Shown: positions 10,971 to 23,009, counted from the first letter of the stretch. The stretch: 64,000 nucleotides of DNA from Phocoena phocoena (GCF_963924675.1 NC_089220.1:85067168-85131167); one strand, 5' to 3'. The notes: generated by a model not told the origin, from the letters alone. A program made the numbers and translations.

Positions 10971-12519
10971 TCCAAGGCTGCCAAACTTGTTTGAACATAT
11001 ACATCTCCACAAACTGCTGAGTAGATCAGGAAGTTGAAATCTGTTCATCAGGGAACTATGTCACAAATCTGGCCATGTATGGAGCTGGATTTAGCAACAG
11101 TCGAAATAGTCTTAACCACAGAGGTTAATGTAAAACTTGGCTTGTCCATGAAACTTTGAGAGTCGTGTAATTTCACAGTGCCTTGCCTCGTGGCCAAGGT
11201 GATTAAAGAGCCTTTCATGCTGACAGATCAGGGAAGAGAATGTTTTGAGTTTATGAGAATCAGTTCCAGCTGGGCAGAATGCAACAAGGCCCAGGGTGCA
11301 CACAGATCTGGGCGTGTGTGTGTGTGTGTGTGTGTGCATGCGTGCAGGTGAGCTTGCATGTGGGTGTAGTGTATGTATGTGTGCAGGTAAGAGTGTCCGT
11401 GGAGGGCACAGGAGTCGACACAATAATAGAACTGTCCCCATGATGCTCGATACATGTTAAAAATTCATCATTCAATTACAGACATTTTAATTCTATAAGA
11501 CTTTCCAATGGAACTTTTAACAGTCCGGAACAAAACAGAGATGTAATCAGTCCAGTTGTTTAAAAATACACTTTCTATCGTTGCAAAAGGACCCCAAAGC
11601 TATATAGCTTTGCGAGCTGGGAAAGAGACTTTGTCCTGTGGAAGATCCCAGCTTGGCATTCCTGGCTCCACGTTCTGGGAACAACGGGGGGAGGCAGGAA
11701 GGAAGGGGCCCTTTCCACCCAATCAGGGGCTTCCGTCACAGCCCTGTGGAGACCGTGGTCACCATCCCTGCTGAAAAGACCCACCAGGAAACGGCATCTG
11801 AGGTTTCAGCAGTGGCCGCCTGGCTCAGGTAAACACAGGGCGGGGACCCTGAGGAAGCAAATTTGGTAGGCTATTTTTAATAGAACAACAGAAAAAAATG
11901 CTTCAGTTTCTTCCCAAAGCCAAGTTTCCTATTACGTGAGTTTTAAACAAAATGTGTGTCAATAAAAGGATGCAAGATAATGGAGGACATTCAGACCGAG
12001 GCCAGGTTCTCTCTGCCCTTGCCCTTAGTGCCCTTCTTGGGGTGGGCAAGGCCACAGCCCAGGACTCTGCTCAGACCTCTCCTCCTCTTTGGCGGGGCCC
12101 TGGCCTGCTCCTCCCAGAGCTAGCAGCTCCGTTGCAAGCAGGGCATTCATACCCCTTCCCCAGCACCTACGGTGTTGGTTTGTGTAACACCGGCCCCTCT
12201 CCCAGAGTTCCCCAAGGTGTCATGTCCATCTTTGTGTCCCTCCAGCACCTAGTCAGTTGTCCAGCACAGAATGTCCAGACAGCATTGAGAGTGCTGGCAG
12301 TACCCTTAACTGCCCTTCCTGTGCCCGGGCTCTGTCCTTTGCCATCCAGCCCTCAAATGATCCTCACCCCTTCTCAGAACTCAGATAATCTCCCCAACTG
12401 TGAGTCCCTGATTACTTCTAGCATAAATGTCTACAGAGTCTTGGCGACTAGCCCCAGCTTACCGGACCAGCCTTTTCTCACAGTTCTCATACTAAACTAT
12501 CCTCCCCACCCCAAAAGCC
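10971..12519. other. intron 3 sequence, single-copy apart from one microsatellite
   Basis: It holds the (GT)n at 11314-11336. The 206-codon open frame at 11952-12572 has no family character and overlaps L2 at its end, so it is not called. Confidence 0.45.
11314..11336. repeat. (GT)n microsatellite
   Basis: About 11 pure GT units followed by imperfect GTGCATGC variants to about 11400. Likely polymorphic. Confidence 0.9.
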
Positions 12520-12985
12520 ACACTGGGCTCTTTGCTGCTCCTCCAAAGCATCCTGCAGTTCCCTGCCTCTGACTTTCTCTTGTGCCTGGGATGCCTTCCC
12601 TCTTTCCCATCACCAGTTACCCATCCCTCTGGGGCACTTCCCCGCAGGAGGCCTTCCCCAACCCTAGCGGAGCTGGACCTCCCCACCTCCGGAGAGGGTG
12701 TGTTCTCTGCCACAGCCTGTCCTCTAGATGAGACTGTCATCATGTCTAGAACCCAAAAGCCTAACGTAGAACACTGTACACTAAGTCAGCTTCCCTGTGA
12801 CATATTCTTCCAGCATCAGTGATGTTTCTTTCATAACACTTATTCTCTATAATGATATATTTATTTGGTGATTATACGACCAAATTCTGAGGGCAAACAA
12901 CACTGCTCATTCCGTTTACCACCTTACACCCAGGATCTACCACTGAACATAGTAGGTGCTCAATAAATATTCCTCAGAAAAAAAA
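12520..12985 (+). mobile_element. L2 3' end
   Basis: The L2 order is readable: ctcttgtgcctgggatgcct, aggccttccccaaccc, acacttattctctataatga, and the terminal agtaggtgctcaataaatat. Antisense to EHD4. Confidence 0.75.
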
Positions 12986-12989
12986 ATAA

Positions 12990-13085
12990 ACTTAACCCAA
13001 GGCCTCACAGCTATTTCCCAGGGGAGCCAGGATTCAAACCCAGGGAATCTGATCCCAGAGCCTGCAATTTTATCCACTGCGTTGC
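12990..13085 (-). mobile_element. MIR SINE 5' part
   Basis: Reverse-oriented words ccaaggcctcacagctattt, gagccaggattcaaacccag and tccactgcgttgcactg mark the head of a MIR. Confidence 0.6.
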
Positions 13086-13109
13086 ACTGTGTGTACACCA
13101 CGATGGTGG

Positions 13110-13215
13110 GATTAGAAGTGATTTTTATTTTCTTCTTTTCGTTCTTTTAAAAAGTAGTTTTTAAGTGTTTTATGATGAACATATATTATTTTTGTAATTA
13201 AAAAAATAAACATGG
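13110..13215 (+). mobile_element. old L1 3' UTR fragment
   Basis: tttttattttcttcttttcg followed by tgatgaacatatattatt and tgtaattaaaaaaa resembles the last 100 bases of an old L1M 3' UTR. Confidence 0.5.
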
Positions 13216-14982
13216 AAAAAATCATTGGCCCATATAGGACTGGGCTAGCAATATTATTGAGGTGGCATTCCCTTGCTTCTGTACTGGTGTTTACAACTAG
13301 GGTCTGGATTTCTAGTGCTTTCCAGCTTACTGCCATCTCAAGAAACCCTGCGGGTGGTGTCTTTGCTACACGCCCCGCTGTGGACAGAGGCAGCCCCCCT
13401 TCAGCTGTGCCCGAAGAGCAGCGGGAACACGCAGGTGTGCAATAATTACGGACACTGCTCCTGCCTCCCTCCCCACCTCCCCTCTCATCTCCAGCCGGCT
13501 TTCTCCTCCTCGCAGCTGACCAGACACACAGTTGGGGGTGGGTGGCATGGGGGTGAGCTGATACTAAGCCCCTTCCCGGATCCAACAAGACTCTCAGAGA
13601 GGACGGACACCGCAGCCTCCACATCTGCACAGCAGTCACCTCTTTTTGTGGAGGTTCAATGTGTGTTCCCCTCAAAGTTTTCAGACGGTGATGGTCACCG
13701 CTTGGAGAATGTAACTGGCTGCAAGAATATCCCCACAGTTACAGAGTTCCCTGCCTCCCCGTGCCTGGCCTGAGGGTGGTCTGGCCACTGAACACACCAC
13801 ATTTTAAATTAAACCAAGGACCGAGCCTGTCCTGGGGTGGGCTTGGTGTTGTTTATCCTCTAGCTTCTCTTCCCACTCCTCTCCCTTTGGAATTTAGTCC
13901 AAGACCTTGTGAATTAACTTTTCTGTGCCTGTTTCCTCCTAAAATAAACAAGCTAGCCCCACAGCCTGTCTCTCCTTCCTCTGGGGGATGTTGTGAAGAT
14001 AACGATGGGGCAGATGGTGCCACGTGACCCCGAAGAGCCCGCACGTCACGAAATCACAGCATACCATGGACAGATGGGGAACTGAGAAAGGCTCTACCTG
14101 AACATTTAGCACGGTGAACGTGGCTGCTTCTGGTCATGTGACCAAGCCAAAGGGAAAATTGGGTTTCATATTTCATTTTCCATTTCAGGTTAAAAATTAG
14201 GTTAAGAAGCAGGTCTGAGCCCTAGAAAAAGACAGCAATAGTACACGGCATTTGAGGCTCTTTGTTGGAGAGAGAAGTTGGTGAAAATCTACTAGGAAAA
14301 ACCTACATGTCCTGGAGCCTGGTTCAGCCACTTCACTTTAGATGGCCTCAGTTTCTACATCTATCAGATGGGTCAGATGATCAATATGGATTCCTTCAAA
14401 TCTTAAAGATATATACGGTGGTTCTGAATATCAAGCTTTTCTGAAACAAAATGTCAAATTCTCAGGAAAATCCATTTAGTGCCTGTTAGTAGATACCATC
14501 AAGTTCCATTACCAGCATAAGAATGTAAAACCATCTGGATGGTTACAGGAATGTTCAGTGACTAACTCTAGGGGATAAGATTAGCAAGGAACACATTTCA
14601 TTTCATTATATTCATTCCACTGGACTCGTGTGCTATGGCATCTTGGGCTGATCCGAAGGTCCTTGCATGTTTCCATAGCAGCAGTTAGTTGCCCTGAAAG
14701 ATTAATGTCCTTGCCATTGAATTCCAAACTCCTCTATGCTGAAAGAAATTACCAGAGGAAAAGTCACAGAATTTGAGACTTTCAAGGATGCTGAGGAAGT
14801 CATCAGATTCAACCTTCTAATACTATAATTAATAGAATCCAGGAATCAAGTGTCATGCACGTGGAAATTGCCCCTTCCTCATTTTCAAGTGGGCTTTGTG
14901 CACCTCAGGGAAGAAGGTCTCGTACAATACGTCTATAAATCAGACAAAGGCAGTCTGTACTTGTACTGGATTTTCTTGAGGC
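13216..14982. other. intron 3 sequence, no recognised repeat
   Basis: Apparently single-copy. The 187-codon minus-strand frame (13112-13675) and the 166-codon plus-strand frame overlap each other and look like chance frames in GC-rich DNA. Confidence 0.45.
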
Positions 14983-14997
14983 AAAATGCCAATGGTA

Positions 14998-15189
14998 GGG
15001 CTTCCCTGGTGGCGCAGTGGTTGAGAGTCCGCCTGCCGATGCAGGGGACGCGGGTTCGTGCCCCGGTCCGGGAAGATCCCACATGCCGCGGAGCGGCTGG
15101 GCCCGTGAGCCATGGCTGCTGAGCCTGCGCGTCCGGAGCCTGTGCTCCGCAGCGGGAGAGGCCACAACAGTGAGAGGCCCGCGTAGCGC

Positions 15190-15216
<27 letters not shown>
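14998..15216 (+). mobile_element. CHR-2 SINE
   Basis: Complete, from gggcttccctggtggcgcag to a pure A tail of about 30 bases. The 15-bp target-site duplication aaaatgccaatggta is at 14983-14997 and 15217-15231. The long unbroken tail suggests a fairly young insertion. Antisense to EHD4. Confidence 0.95.
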
Positions 15217-15222
<6 letters not shown>

Positions 15223-15231
15223 CCAATGGTA

Positions 15232-15764
15232 TATAGACTCCACCCAAGTGTGATGAGGCCAAATATTTACAAACAAGGCTTCAACTTGGACAATGCCTCT
15301 TGTCATTTTGTGGTTCAGAAGGGCAAACAGACAATGTTTCTTCAAGTCATAATTTTCCGCAGAGAAATGTTAAACCCAGAGGGTGACAACTTTGGATCAA
15401 CAAATGACTTGCAAGTGACCTCTGACCCGACCCCCTGCCCTGCCCTGTTTCTCCTTTTAAACATTCCCAGCGTGCAGTGAGTGTTCTGTGAGCATTTGGA
15501 CAACAGCCAGTCAATGAACACCAGCTCCAGCAACTAAGTTATCAGCTAACCCACTCCGAAAGCCAAACCATTACTCAGAGATAGTTACTTCTGAGATTAT
15601 GTCACAGATAGGAAGACAGATCAAGTCAGGGGGGACCAGGTAAGCCCACATTGGGGTCTTTATTTAAAAAAAAGACTCATTTATTTAATTAAATGAAAGT
15701 CCATGTAGTTACCAACAGTATTTCAAAATGGTCAAATATCTCCGGAAAGGAACTGCTTTGAGAA
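15232..15764. other. intron 3 sequence, no recognised repeat
   Basis: Nothing recognisable apart from short A-rich and AT-rich runs near 15665-15700. Confidence 0.4.
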
Positions 15765-16640
15765 GATCTGTAAATATGAAAAGATGCTCAACCACAAGAA
15801 CAGTGAGAAGTGAAATTAGAATTATAATGAGATGCCATTCACCTATCAGACAATGCAAAGATAAAGCGAAGATGAAAACAAAATCGGTAATGCCCTAAAT
15901 TGGGGAGGATGTGTGGAGACAGGCACTTCTGTATTGTTGGTGGGAATGTAAACGGGCACATCTTCTAGAGAGGGCATTCTGGCACCAGTTAACACAGTAA
16001 AAAGACCACAGTTCCTTTTGATCCAGCAATGCCACTGCTAGGAGTGTATCTTACAGTTACACGACTGTGCAAACTGTATATACTTGCACTGTATGTGCAA
16101 AACTGTCTGTATTCTGTGGCACTGTCTGTAACAGTAAAAGATTAGAAACCGGGCTTCCCTGGTGGCGCAGTGGTTGAGAGTCCGCCTGCCGATGCAGGGG
16201 ACACAGGTTCGTGCCCCGGTCCGGGAAGATCCCACATGCCGCGGAGCGGCTGGGCCCGTGAGCCATGGCCGCTGAGCCTGTGCGTCCGGAGCCTGCACAT
16301 CCGGAGCCTGTGCTCCGCAACGGGAGAGGCCACAACAGTGAGAGGCCCACATACCGCAAAAAAAAAGATTAGAAACCGTCTGAACGTCATCCATCCAAAG
16401 GACACCAGCTATGAATTCTGGCACAGCTATATGATAGAATACGAAGGAGGCAGCTCTAAAGTCCCGACCTGGCTGCGCTCCAAGATTTACTAAGTGGAAA
16501 AATCTTGGTGCAGAGCAGTGAGCAGAGGACCTTCTTACTCAGAGGAAGCCCAAGAGGCTGCTGCTGGGTTTTGCTCTAGGAGAGGAAGTGGGAACGTGGA
16601 TGGGACAAATGTTCTTCACCATTTAACTGTCACTTGAATT
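15765..16640 (+). mobile_element. old L1 ORF2/3' UTR fragment interrupted by CHR-2
   Basis: gaaaagatgctcaaccac, gagatgccattcacctatca, gtattgttggtgggaatgta and gatccagcaatgccactgct follow the end of L1 ORF2. After the CHR-2 copy (16151-16362) it resumes with cagctatatgatagaata. Confidence 0.75.
16151..16362 (+). mobile_element. CHR-2 SINE with a 15-bp internal duplication
   Basis: A typical CHR-2 copy inserted in an old L1. The 15-bp target-site duplication aaaagattagaaacc is at 16136-16150 and 16363-16377. The body contains an extra 15-bp unit (16281-16295 repeated at 16296-16310) that the other five CHR-2 copies here lack. Confidence 0.94.
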
Positions 16641-17040
16641 TTTCATCTCAACACGTGCACACATCCACACAAAACAGTGGTACTTCCGAAGAGTACCTGA
16701 GACAGGCGAAACGCTGAATAAGTGGTCTGACTTGTGCTTTGCATCGTGATTTGGATTCGAACAGGGGATGGTTTTGAGAAAGAGACGAAAAGAATCCTGA
16801 TGAATTGGAGGTTTCTAGAGGAAAGGGTCACGGCACATGTGAGAAATACCCCCAGACACCAGAAAGAGGATTATGGCAAAAAGAACTGGAAACGTGACAA
16901 GAGTGGGGGCCCTTGACACGAGAGGACACCTCCTCTGGGTCATTCTCTGAAGCAGGTTCCCCGCAACGGCATTGCGTGGCTGCATTCTCTCAGCACCCTT
17001 TCTACAGATCTACTGTCATGTCTATTGTGCTCTCTGCCGT
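16641..17040. other. intron 3 sequence, no recognised repeat
   Basis: Single-copy by eye; leads into the left arm of the inverted repeat. Confidence 0.4.
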
Positions 17041-17130
17041 CAAACTTGGAAAACCTACCAAAATGGACTTGAGCTGTGTCCCACGTCCCTTTCACCAGTG
17101 TGAAAGGATAGGGCGGAGGATGTAAGTGGT
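17041..17130 (+). repeat. inverted repeat, left arm
   Basis: These 90 bases are the reverse complement of 18231-18320 with only two differences, both C here against T in the complement of the other arm. A further matching 11-mer (tgctctctgcc, 17028-17038) lies two bases outside the core. No known repeat family was recognised. Confidence 0.95.
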
Positions 17131-18230
17131 GGGGGGTGAGATCTACTCTCTGGGGTAATTCTGGGGCACTTGGCCGAGCTGACCCTGCGATCCTGGTGGG
17201 TCTTTTGGGGACCACCCCAGTTCCAGGAAGTGAACAAGACTACCATCACCAACAGTTCTTCAATACGACTGTATGCCAAATGGCCTGTACATGTTATGTC
17301 GCCTTATCTTCCAAGAACTGGGGTGGGGGTGGGTTTCCTCACTTTATAAAAGTGTAAACTGAGGCTCAGAGGGTCCCACAGTAAGGTAGGGGTGCTGAGA
17401 TTTGAGCTCAGGTCAGCCTCCTCCAAGGGCCCACAATGATAGAAAACAAAGATGCCCTGAAAGCGCCGCTATTTTCAGCATGTTTCTACGTCCACTAGCT
17501 GGAGATGCCTCCCCACCAGCACGGGCACCTGAACCTGCCCTCTGTCCACTCTGGGTCCTCTCACTCTGAGCATGTTTCAGAGCTAATGCCCATGGACCAC
17601 TTAGGTATTGACATGATTTTACAGAGGAGGAAACTAAGGCTCACAAAGGTGGAATAACTTGCCCAGGTCACCCAGCTGGTCAGTGGAAGAGCCAGGGAAA
17701 TGGAAAAATGTCCCAGGCCAGTGTTTCTCATATGATACTGCTCTTCTGCCACCTAGAACCCTGCATTTACAATCGATCACTCCTATCCTCCAGTCTGGGG
17801 GGGGGGCCCCCATGGGTGCACAGTGATGGTAGGGCAGAGAGCTTTTGCCATACATAACATTAGGGATGGAGGTTATATAACAAGAATGTCCCCATTATAG
17901 CAGTGAAGTTATTAAACATTTGAAAATATAAATGAGAATCTTTTAAAAAATCTCCTTATTTTTCTCTAGAGGTTCTAAAAACCCTAACTTCCAAAGAAGT
18001 CTAGAATGGTTTGGGGGTGCTCCTATATGGAGTGAACGCACAGGCAGAGGACAGCAGTGTCAGGCCAGGAGCCCCTGTCAGATGCTCACGAGGCTAGAGT
18101 CACCTGATTACCTGGTGACCACTGTGGGGTGAAGTTACCTGTCGAAGCCCTCACCTGGGAAGATGTTGGTTACTCACAGATCCCAGCCCAGTGCTGCGCT
18201 GCCTCTCACCCCACCCAAAGACCACCCCCG
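17131..18230. other. 1.1-kb loop between inverted repeat arms, with two MIR fragments
   Basis: Reverse MIR pieces at about 17270-17425 (gtaaactgaggctcagaggg) and 17600-17700 (gaggaaactaaggctcacaa, aacttgcccaggtcacccag). A hAT-like terminus (ccagtgtttctcatatg) starts near 17719. Otherwise nothing recognisable. Confidence 0.55.
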
Positions 18231-18320
18231 ACCACTTACATCCTCCACCCTATCCTTTCACACTGGTGAAAGGGACGTGGGACACAGCTCAAGTCCATTT
18301 TGGTAGATTTTCCAAGTTTG
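18231..18320 (-). repeat. inverted repeat, right arm
   Basis: Partner of 17041-17130, in opposite orientation. The outer 11-mer partner lies at 18353-18363, so this arm carries about 30 extra bases (18321-18352) that the left arm lacks. Confidence 0.95.
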
Positions 18321-18789
18321 TGATCATCTCTTCTTTCACCTGGTTTGGAGGTGGCAGAGAGCATAGGAGTGGGCAGGCTCAGCGCTACCCCAGATTCCTA
18401 AAAGTGGGGACCTCCTGCACCAGAACCCCTGGACACGCAGTTTTCTGCATCTCACTCCAGATCCCCCAAATTGTGCTTGAGGCCAGGAAATAGCACATTA
18501 ACAAGTTCCCTGGAGCCTGAGAATCACTGCTCTAGGGCTTCAGTGCATCATTTACAGGGTAGAAGGGGAGCAGAGGGGAGACGGTACCTGAGAACAGGTA
18601 TGACAGAAGAAGAAATGACAGCGACAACCTGGCATCAAGGGAAGAGAAAGCCAACCATCCACCAACCAAATGAACACACAGAAACTGAGTGGCAGAGCCG
18701 GGCTGGATCTGTGACTGCCCAGTGTGAGAACACCTGGCTGTTCACAGAGATAATTCTGGGCAATCAAGAGAAGGTTAAAAAAGATAATC
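18321..18789. other. intron 3 sequence with a hAT-like terminus
   Basis: About 18440-18530 ends with gagcctgagaatcactgctc, resembling the right end of a MER5-type element. The remainder is unassigned. Confidence 0.35.
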
Positions 18790-19400
18790 CTTCTGTTCCT
18801 CTCAGAATAAAATCTGCGTGCTTCCCTAAGGCCAACAGCTCCCACCAGCAGCCCCTCCTGACCTCACTGCTCACCACCTCCTGGCCACTCCCCAGCCTCC
18901 AGCCTCCCCTGACCTGCCCGCTCCCTCTGGCCTTTGCCTACAATGCCCTTCCCCCAACTCTCTGCCAGGCCAGCCCCTCCATTCTGTAGGTCTGAGCTTA
19001 AATGCCACCTCCTCGGAGGGAGAGACCCCCTCTCACTACCCATCTAAAGTAGGACCACTCAGGACTTCCCTGGCGGTCCAGTGGTTAAGACTACACAGTG
19101 CTTCCACTGCAGAGGGTGCACGGGGTCGATCCCTGGTCAGGGAACTAGGATTAAAAAAAAAAAAAAAAAAAAAAAGAAGGACTACGCTTGCTGTGGGACT
19201 CTGCAATTGTTTCCTTCAAGTTTTTGTGTCAACTTCATTTGTTCTGCATTTTAGCTCATCCATCTACCTCAACCGCCCCCCTCCATCCCCGTATGTTTCA
19301 GGAAGCAGCAACAGGGTCTATCTTGGTGCTGTTAACACTAAAGCACCTGGTATCTGACACACGGTATGTGCATGAGCAATGGACCAAGAGGACCTAGCAG
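18790..19400 (+). mobile_element. L2 3' end split by a short CHR SINE
   Basis: The left part has ggcctttgcctacaatgccc and gagcttaaatgccacctcct; the right part, after the SINE, has acacacggtatgtgcatgag. This is L2 order on the plus strand. Confidence 0.65.
19062..19175 (+). mobile_element. short CHR-family tRNA-derived SINE
   Basis: ggacttccctggcggtccag, tcgatccctggtcagggaac and a 23-base A tail. The flanks aggaccac and aggactac may be a decayed target-site duplication. Confidence 0.85.
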
Positions 19401-19462
19401 AGCATGGTGCAGGGTGGACATCCAACGTAAGGAAGCTGCTTCTTCCTCTTCCCACTACCCTT

Positions 19463-19820
19463 TTTTTTTTTTTTTTTAAGGATTTTATTTATTTATTTGG
19501 CTGTGTTGGGTCTTCATTGCTGCACACGGGCTTTCTCTAGCTGCGGTGAGCAGGGGTTACTCTTTCATTGCGGTGCGTGTACTTCTCATTGTGGTGGCTT
19601 CTCTTGTTGCAGAGTAAAAGCTCTAGGTGTACGGGCTTTAGTAGCTGTTGCACACGGGCTCAGTAGTTGTGGCTCACGGGCTCTAGAGCGCAGGCTCAGT
19701 AGTTGTGCTGCATGGGCTTTGTTGCTCCACGGCATGTGGGATCTTCCCGGACCAGGGCTTGAATCCGTGTCCCCTGCATTGGCAGGCGGATTCTTAACCA
19801 CTGCGCCACCAGGGAAGTCC
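19463..19820 (-). mobile_element. CHR-1 SINE
   Basis: Starts with a T-rich tail and ends with the tRNA-like head caccagggaagtcc. The 12-bp target-site duplication cccactaccctt is at 19451-19462 and 19821-19832. Sense to EHD4. Confidence 0.93.
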
Positions 19821-19990
19821 CCCACTACCCTTGGAATGAGAATGCAGGGCAGCATGTACTATCTTTCCCAAAGACTACTACCAAAAACCACTAAAGGAAA
19901 AAAAACCAGGAGGTTTGGTGTGTATAGGGGAGAAGTGTCAGTTATGTGGAAATGTGCCCCATGTGGTACCTTTCCCCACTGCTGTCTTCT

Positions 19991-19992
<2 letters not shown>

Positions 19993-20076
<84 letters not shown>
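19993..20076. repeat. compound microsatellite (GT)15(GA)8(CAGA)n
   Basis: Pure GT to 20022, pure GA to about 20038, then CAGA tetranucleotides to 20076. Three adjoining motifs, each long enough to be unstable. Confidence 0.95.
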
Positions 20077-20109
20077 CGGGCAGAGGTGTTTATGTCATTG
20101 CCTCTTGTG

Positions 20110-20560
20110 GTTAATATCCCGTCTGAGGGTTGACTGGGCTCAGCTGGGTGGGTCTCGATTGGGGTCTGCCATGAGGTGAAAGTCAGGTGGCAGTTGGGGC
20201 TGGAATCATCTTAAGGCTCAACTGAGCTGGTCCTCCACGGCTTTGCTCCTATTTCAGCTGGGCCAGTCAGAGGCTGCCTGAGCCTCTCGGCTGCTCCATG
20301 TGACTAGCTTGGGCTTCCCTCACAGTATGGTGGTCTCAGGGCAGCTGGACTTTTAAAATAGTGGTTGGCTTCCCGAGAATAAACATGCCAAGAGCTCCAG
20401 GTGGAACCTTCAGGGCTTCTTATGACTTAGACATGGGAAGTCATACAGCATCACTTCTGCTGAATTCTACTGATCAAAAAGTGAGCCAGAGGCCATCCCA
20501 GATTCAAGGGCATGAATACTGGAAGGCATGGTTCATGGTTGGCAGAGGTGGGAGCAAGAG
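20110..20560. mobile_element. old dispersed mammalian repeat, family unresolved
   Basis: Words such as gttgactgggctcagctggg, gctggaatcatcttaagg, cttagacatgggaagtcata and gcatcacttctgctgaattc are familiar from an old dispersed mammalian repeat, probably LTR- or LINE-derived. I cannot name the family with certainty. Confidence 0.45.
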
Positions 20561-20594
20561 GCATCTTTGGAGACTGGCTACCACGCTAGCTATA

Positions 20595-20755
20595 GGACTG
20601 TGGACTTAATTTCTTTGTGTCTCAGTCTTCTCTCCTATAGAATGGGAGAGCAGTTCCTACCTCATACAGCTTTTGTAAGGAGCATATGAGTTAATAATAT
20701 ATGGAAAACACTTAACAAGGCACCGTGCAAGTGTCAGCTATATTATTAGCACTCA
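20595..20755 (+). mobile_element. MIR SINE fragment
   Basis: cttaatttctttgtgtctca, gaatgggagagcagttccta and a 3' part with gagttaataatatatggaaa follow MIR. Confidence 0.65.
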
Positions 20756-21791
20756 AAAGAGTAAGGAGCAAACCTTTTCTCTAATTAATCTCTGCATCCC
20801 AATGTCTATGAAATGTTTTATGATCATGAGCTGCTCTCTATGGGAAGTAAGAGAAGTACCCTTTCTCCAATTAAAAAAAACTGTTTTTTATTTAAAAGTC
20901 TAGGTTGGTTTAAAGTCTGGGTAGAAGCAGTCATTTCTCACGATCGAGTATGCATTTAAGGTATTAACAAAAACTAAAGATATCTTCCAGGGCTTGGCAA
21001 ATGCCATTCTGAGTCACGGTCATGACGCACTCACAGTAGGGGCAGAAGGAGCCACACTCATGGTGTGGAATTTCCTGTGGCACTGGCGGAAAAGGAGTCT
21101 GAATGTGTTTGTCAGCAAACTTCCCCGAAACAAAAAGAAAGCAGGATTTCCTGTTGGAGGCCCAAGAAGCGAGTGATGTCCAGGACCTCACAACCCAACC
21201 TCAGACTGGCCTTAGCTCTGGCCAGAAAACAGGGTCTGCCAACACATTCATCAGCACTCAGTCCCAGGCACTGGGGATTGCACCCTTTTCTGTTGCTGCC
21301 AAATTCAAACAAAGCTCAGAGACAAGTCATTGAGCTCAAGCTCTAAATATAAAAATGGCTTCATGATCCGAGCCTGTGGACATAAGCAAGTTCTACTCCT
21401 CAGAATTCCTACAGAATTCTCTACCATGTCATCCTCTACCTCATACTCCTCAGTATTCCACGCAGCCTCCAGGATAAACCCAGTCTCCTGACGTGTGCAT
21501 CCACCCGCCACATACACACACTCCAGCCACAGGCATGACTCACATTCCTCCAAAGGGTTCTGAGCTCACACATCTTCCCGTTCTTGCAACCTCCTTCCAT
21601 TGTCTCGAGGAGAATAACAATAGTTAGGGGAGCCAGGTTATCTTTCCCTTGACTGTGCACCAGACAGGTACCGTGACAAGATGTCACATCAACTCACTTT
21701 ATCCTCACCTCATCCTGTACGGCCCTGACCTTGCGGGTTGATGAACTCATGCATTTACCTGGAGTCTCTGATCAAGGAGAGCTGCATCATA
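20756..21791. other. intron 3 sequence, with a weak MIR
   Basis: A reverse MIR-like piece at about 21600-21745 (caactcactttatcctcacc). The rest is unassigned. Confidence 0.35.
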
Positions 21792-22266
21792 AGGTCTGAC
21801 ATACAGATCAATGAAATAGAATTGAGAGTCCAGAAATAAACCTCCACATTTATAGCCAACTGATTTTCAATAAGTGTGCCAAGACAATTCAGTGGGGAAA
21901 GTACTGTCTTTTCAACAAATGGTGCCGGGACAACTAGATACACACATGCGAAAGAATGAAGTTGGGCCCTAAAGTCACACCATATACAAAAATTAACTTA
22001 AAATGGATTAACGACCTAAATGTAAGTGCTAAAACTATAAACCTCTTAGAAAAATATAGGAGTGAATTTTCATGAGCTTGGGTTAGGACAAAAGCACAAG
22101 TGACAAAAATTTAAACAGATAAATCAGACTTCATTAAAATTAAGAACTTTTAATGCTTCAGGTTAGACCATAAAGAAAGTGAAAAGACAACCCAGAAAAT
22201 GAGACAAAATATTTGCAAGTCATATATTTGACTAGTACATAGGACATATAAAGAATGTTAAAACTC

Positions 22267-22612
22267 GGGCTTCCCGGGTGGCGCAGCGGTTAAGAATCCG
22301 CCTGCCAACGCAGGGGACACAGGTTCGAGCCCTGGTCCAGGAAGATCCCACATGCTGCAGAGCAACTAAGCCCGTGTGCTATAACTGAGCCTGTGCTCTA
22401 GAGCCCGCAAGCCATGACTACTGAGCCTGCATGCCACAACTACTGAAGCTCACATGCCTAGAGCCCGTGCTCTGCAACAAGAGAAGCCACCACAATGAGA
22501 AGCCCGCACACCGCAACGAAGAGTAGCCCCTGCTCGCCACAACTCGAGAAAGCCCGCACACAGCAACGAAGACCCAACATAGCCAAAAATGAAAATAAAT
22601 AAATTAAAAAAA
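22267..22612 (+). mobile_element. CHR-1 SINE nested in L1
   Basis: Full-length copy (gggcttcccgggtggcgcag to an AAATAA tail) with an 18-bp perfect target-site duplication, taaagaatgttaaaactc, at 22249-22266 and 22613-22630. Confidence 0.95.
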
Positions 22613-23009
22613 TAAAGAATGTTAAAACTCAACAATTAAAAGACAAATAATCCAATTAAAAACGGGCAAAGCCTCTATATATACATTTCTTCAAAGAAAA
22701 TACAGAAGTGGCCACAACGCACATGAAAAGATGCTCAACATCATTAACCATTAGAGAAATGCAAATTGAAACCACAGTGAAATACCCCTTCATACCTATG
22801 AAGATGGCCCTAAGCAAAATGACAGTGTTGATGAGAATGTGGAGAAACTGGAAGCCTCGTACACAATTGGTGTATGAAAATATAAAATGATGCAGTCACT
22901 TTGGAAAACAGTCTGGCAGTTTCTCAAAACATTAAATACTGAGTTACCATATGATTCAGCAATTCTGCTCCTAGATTTATACCCAAGAGAATCAAGAACA
23001 TACGTTTTC

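Noticed and set aside
11952..13675. Open frames of 206 codons (plus) and 187 codons (minus)
   Set aside because: No recognisable domain, overlap with L2/MIR/L1 fragments, no splice or start context; chance frames.
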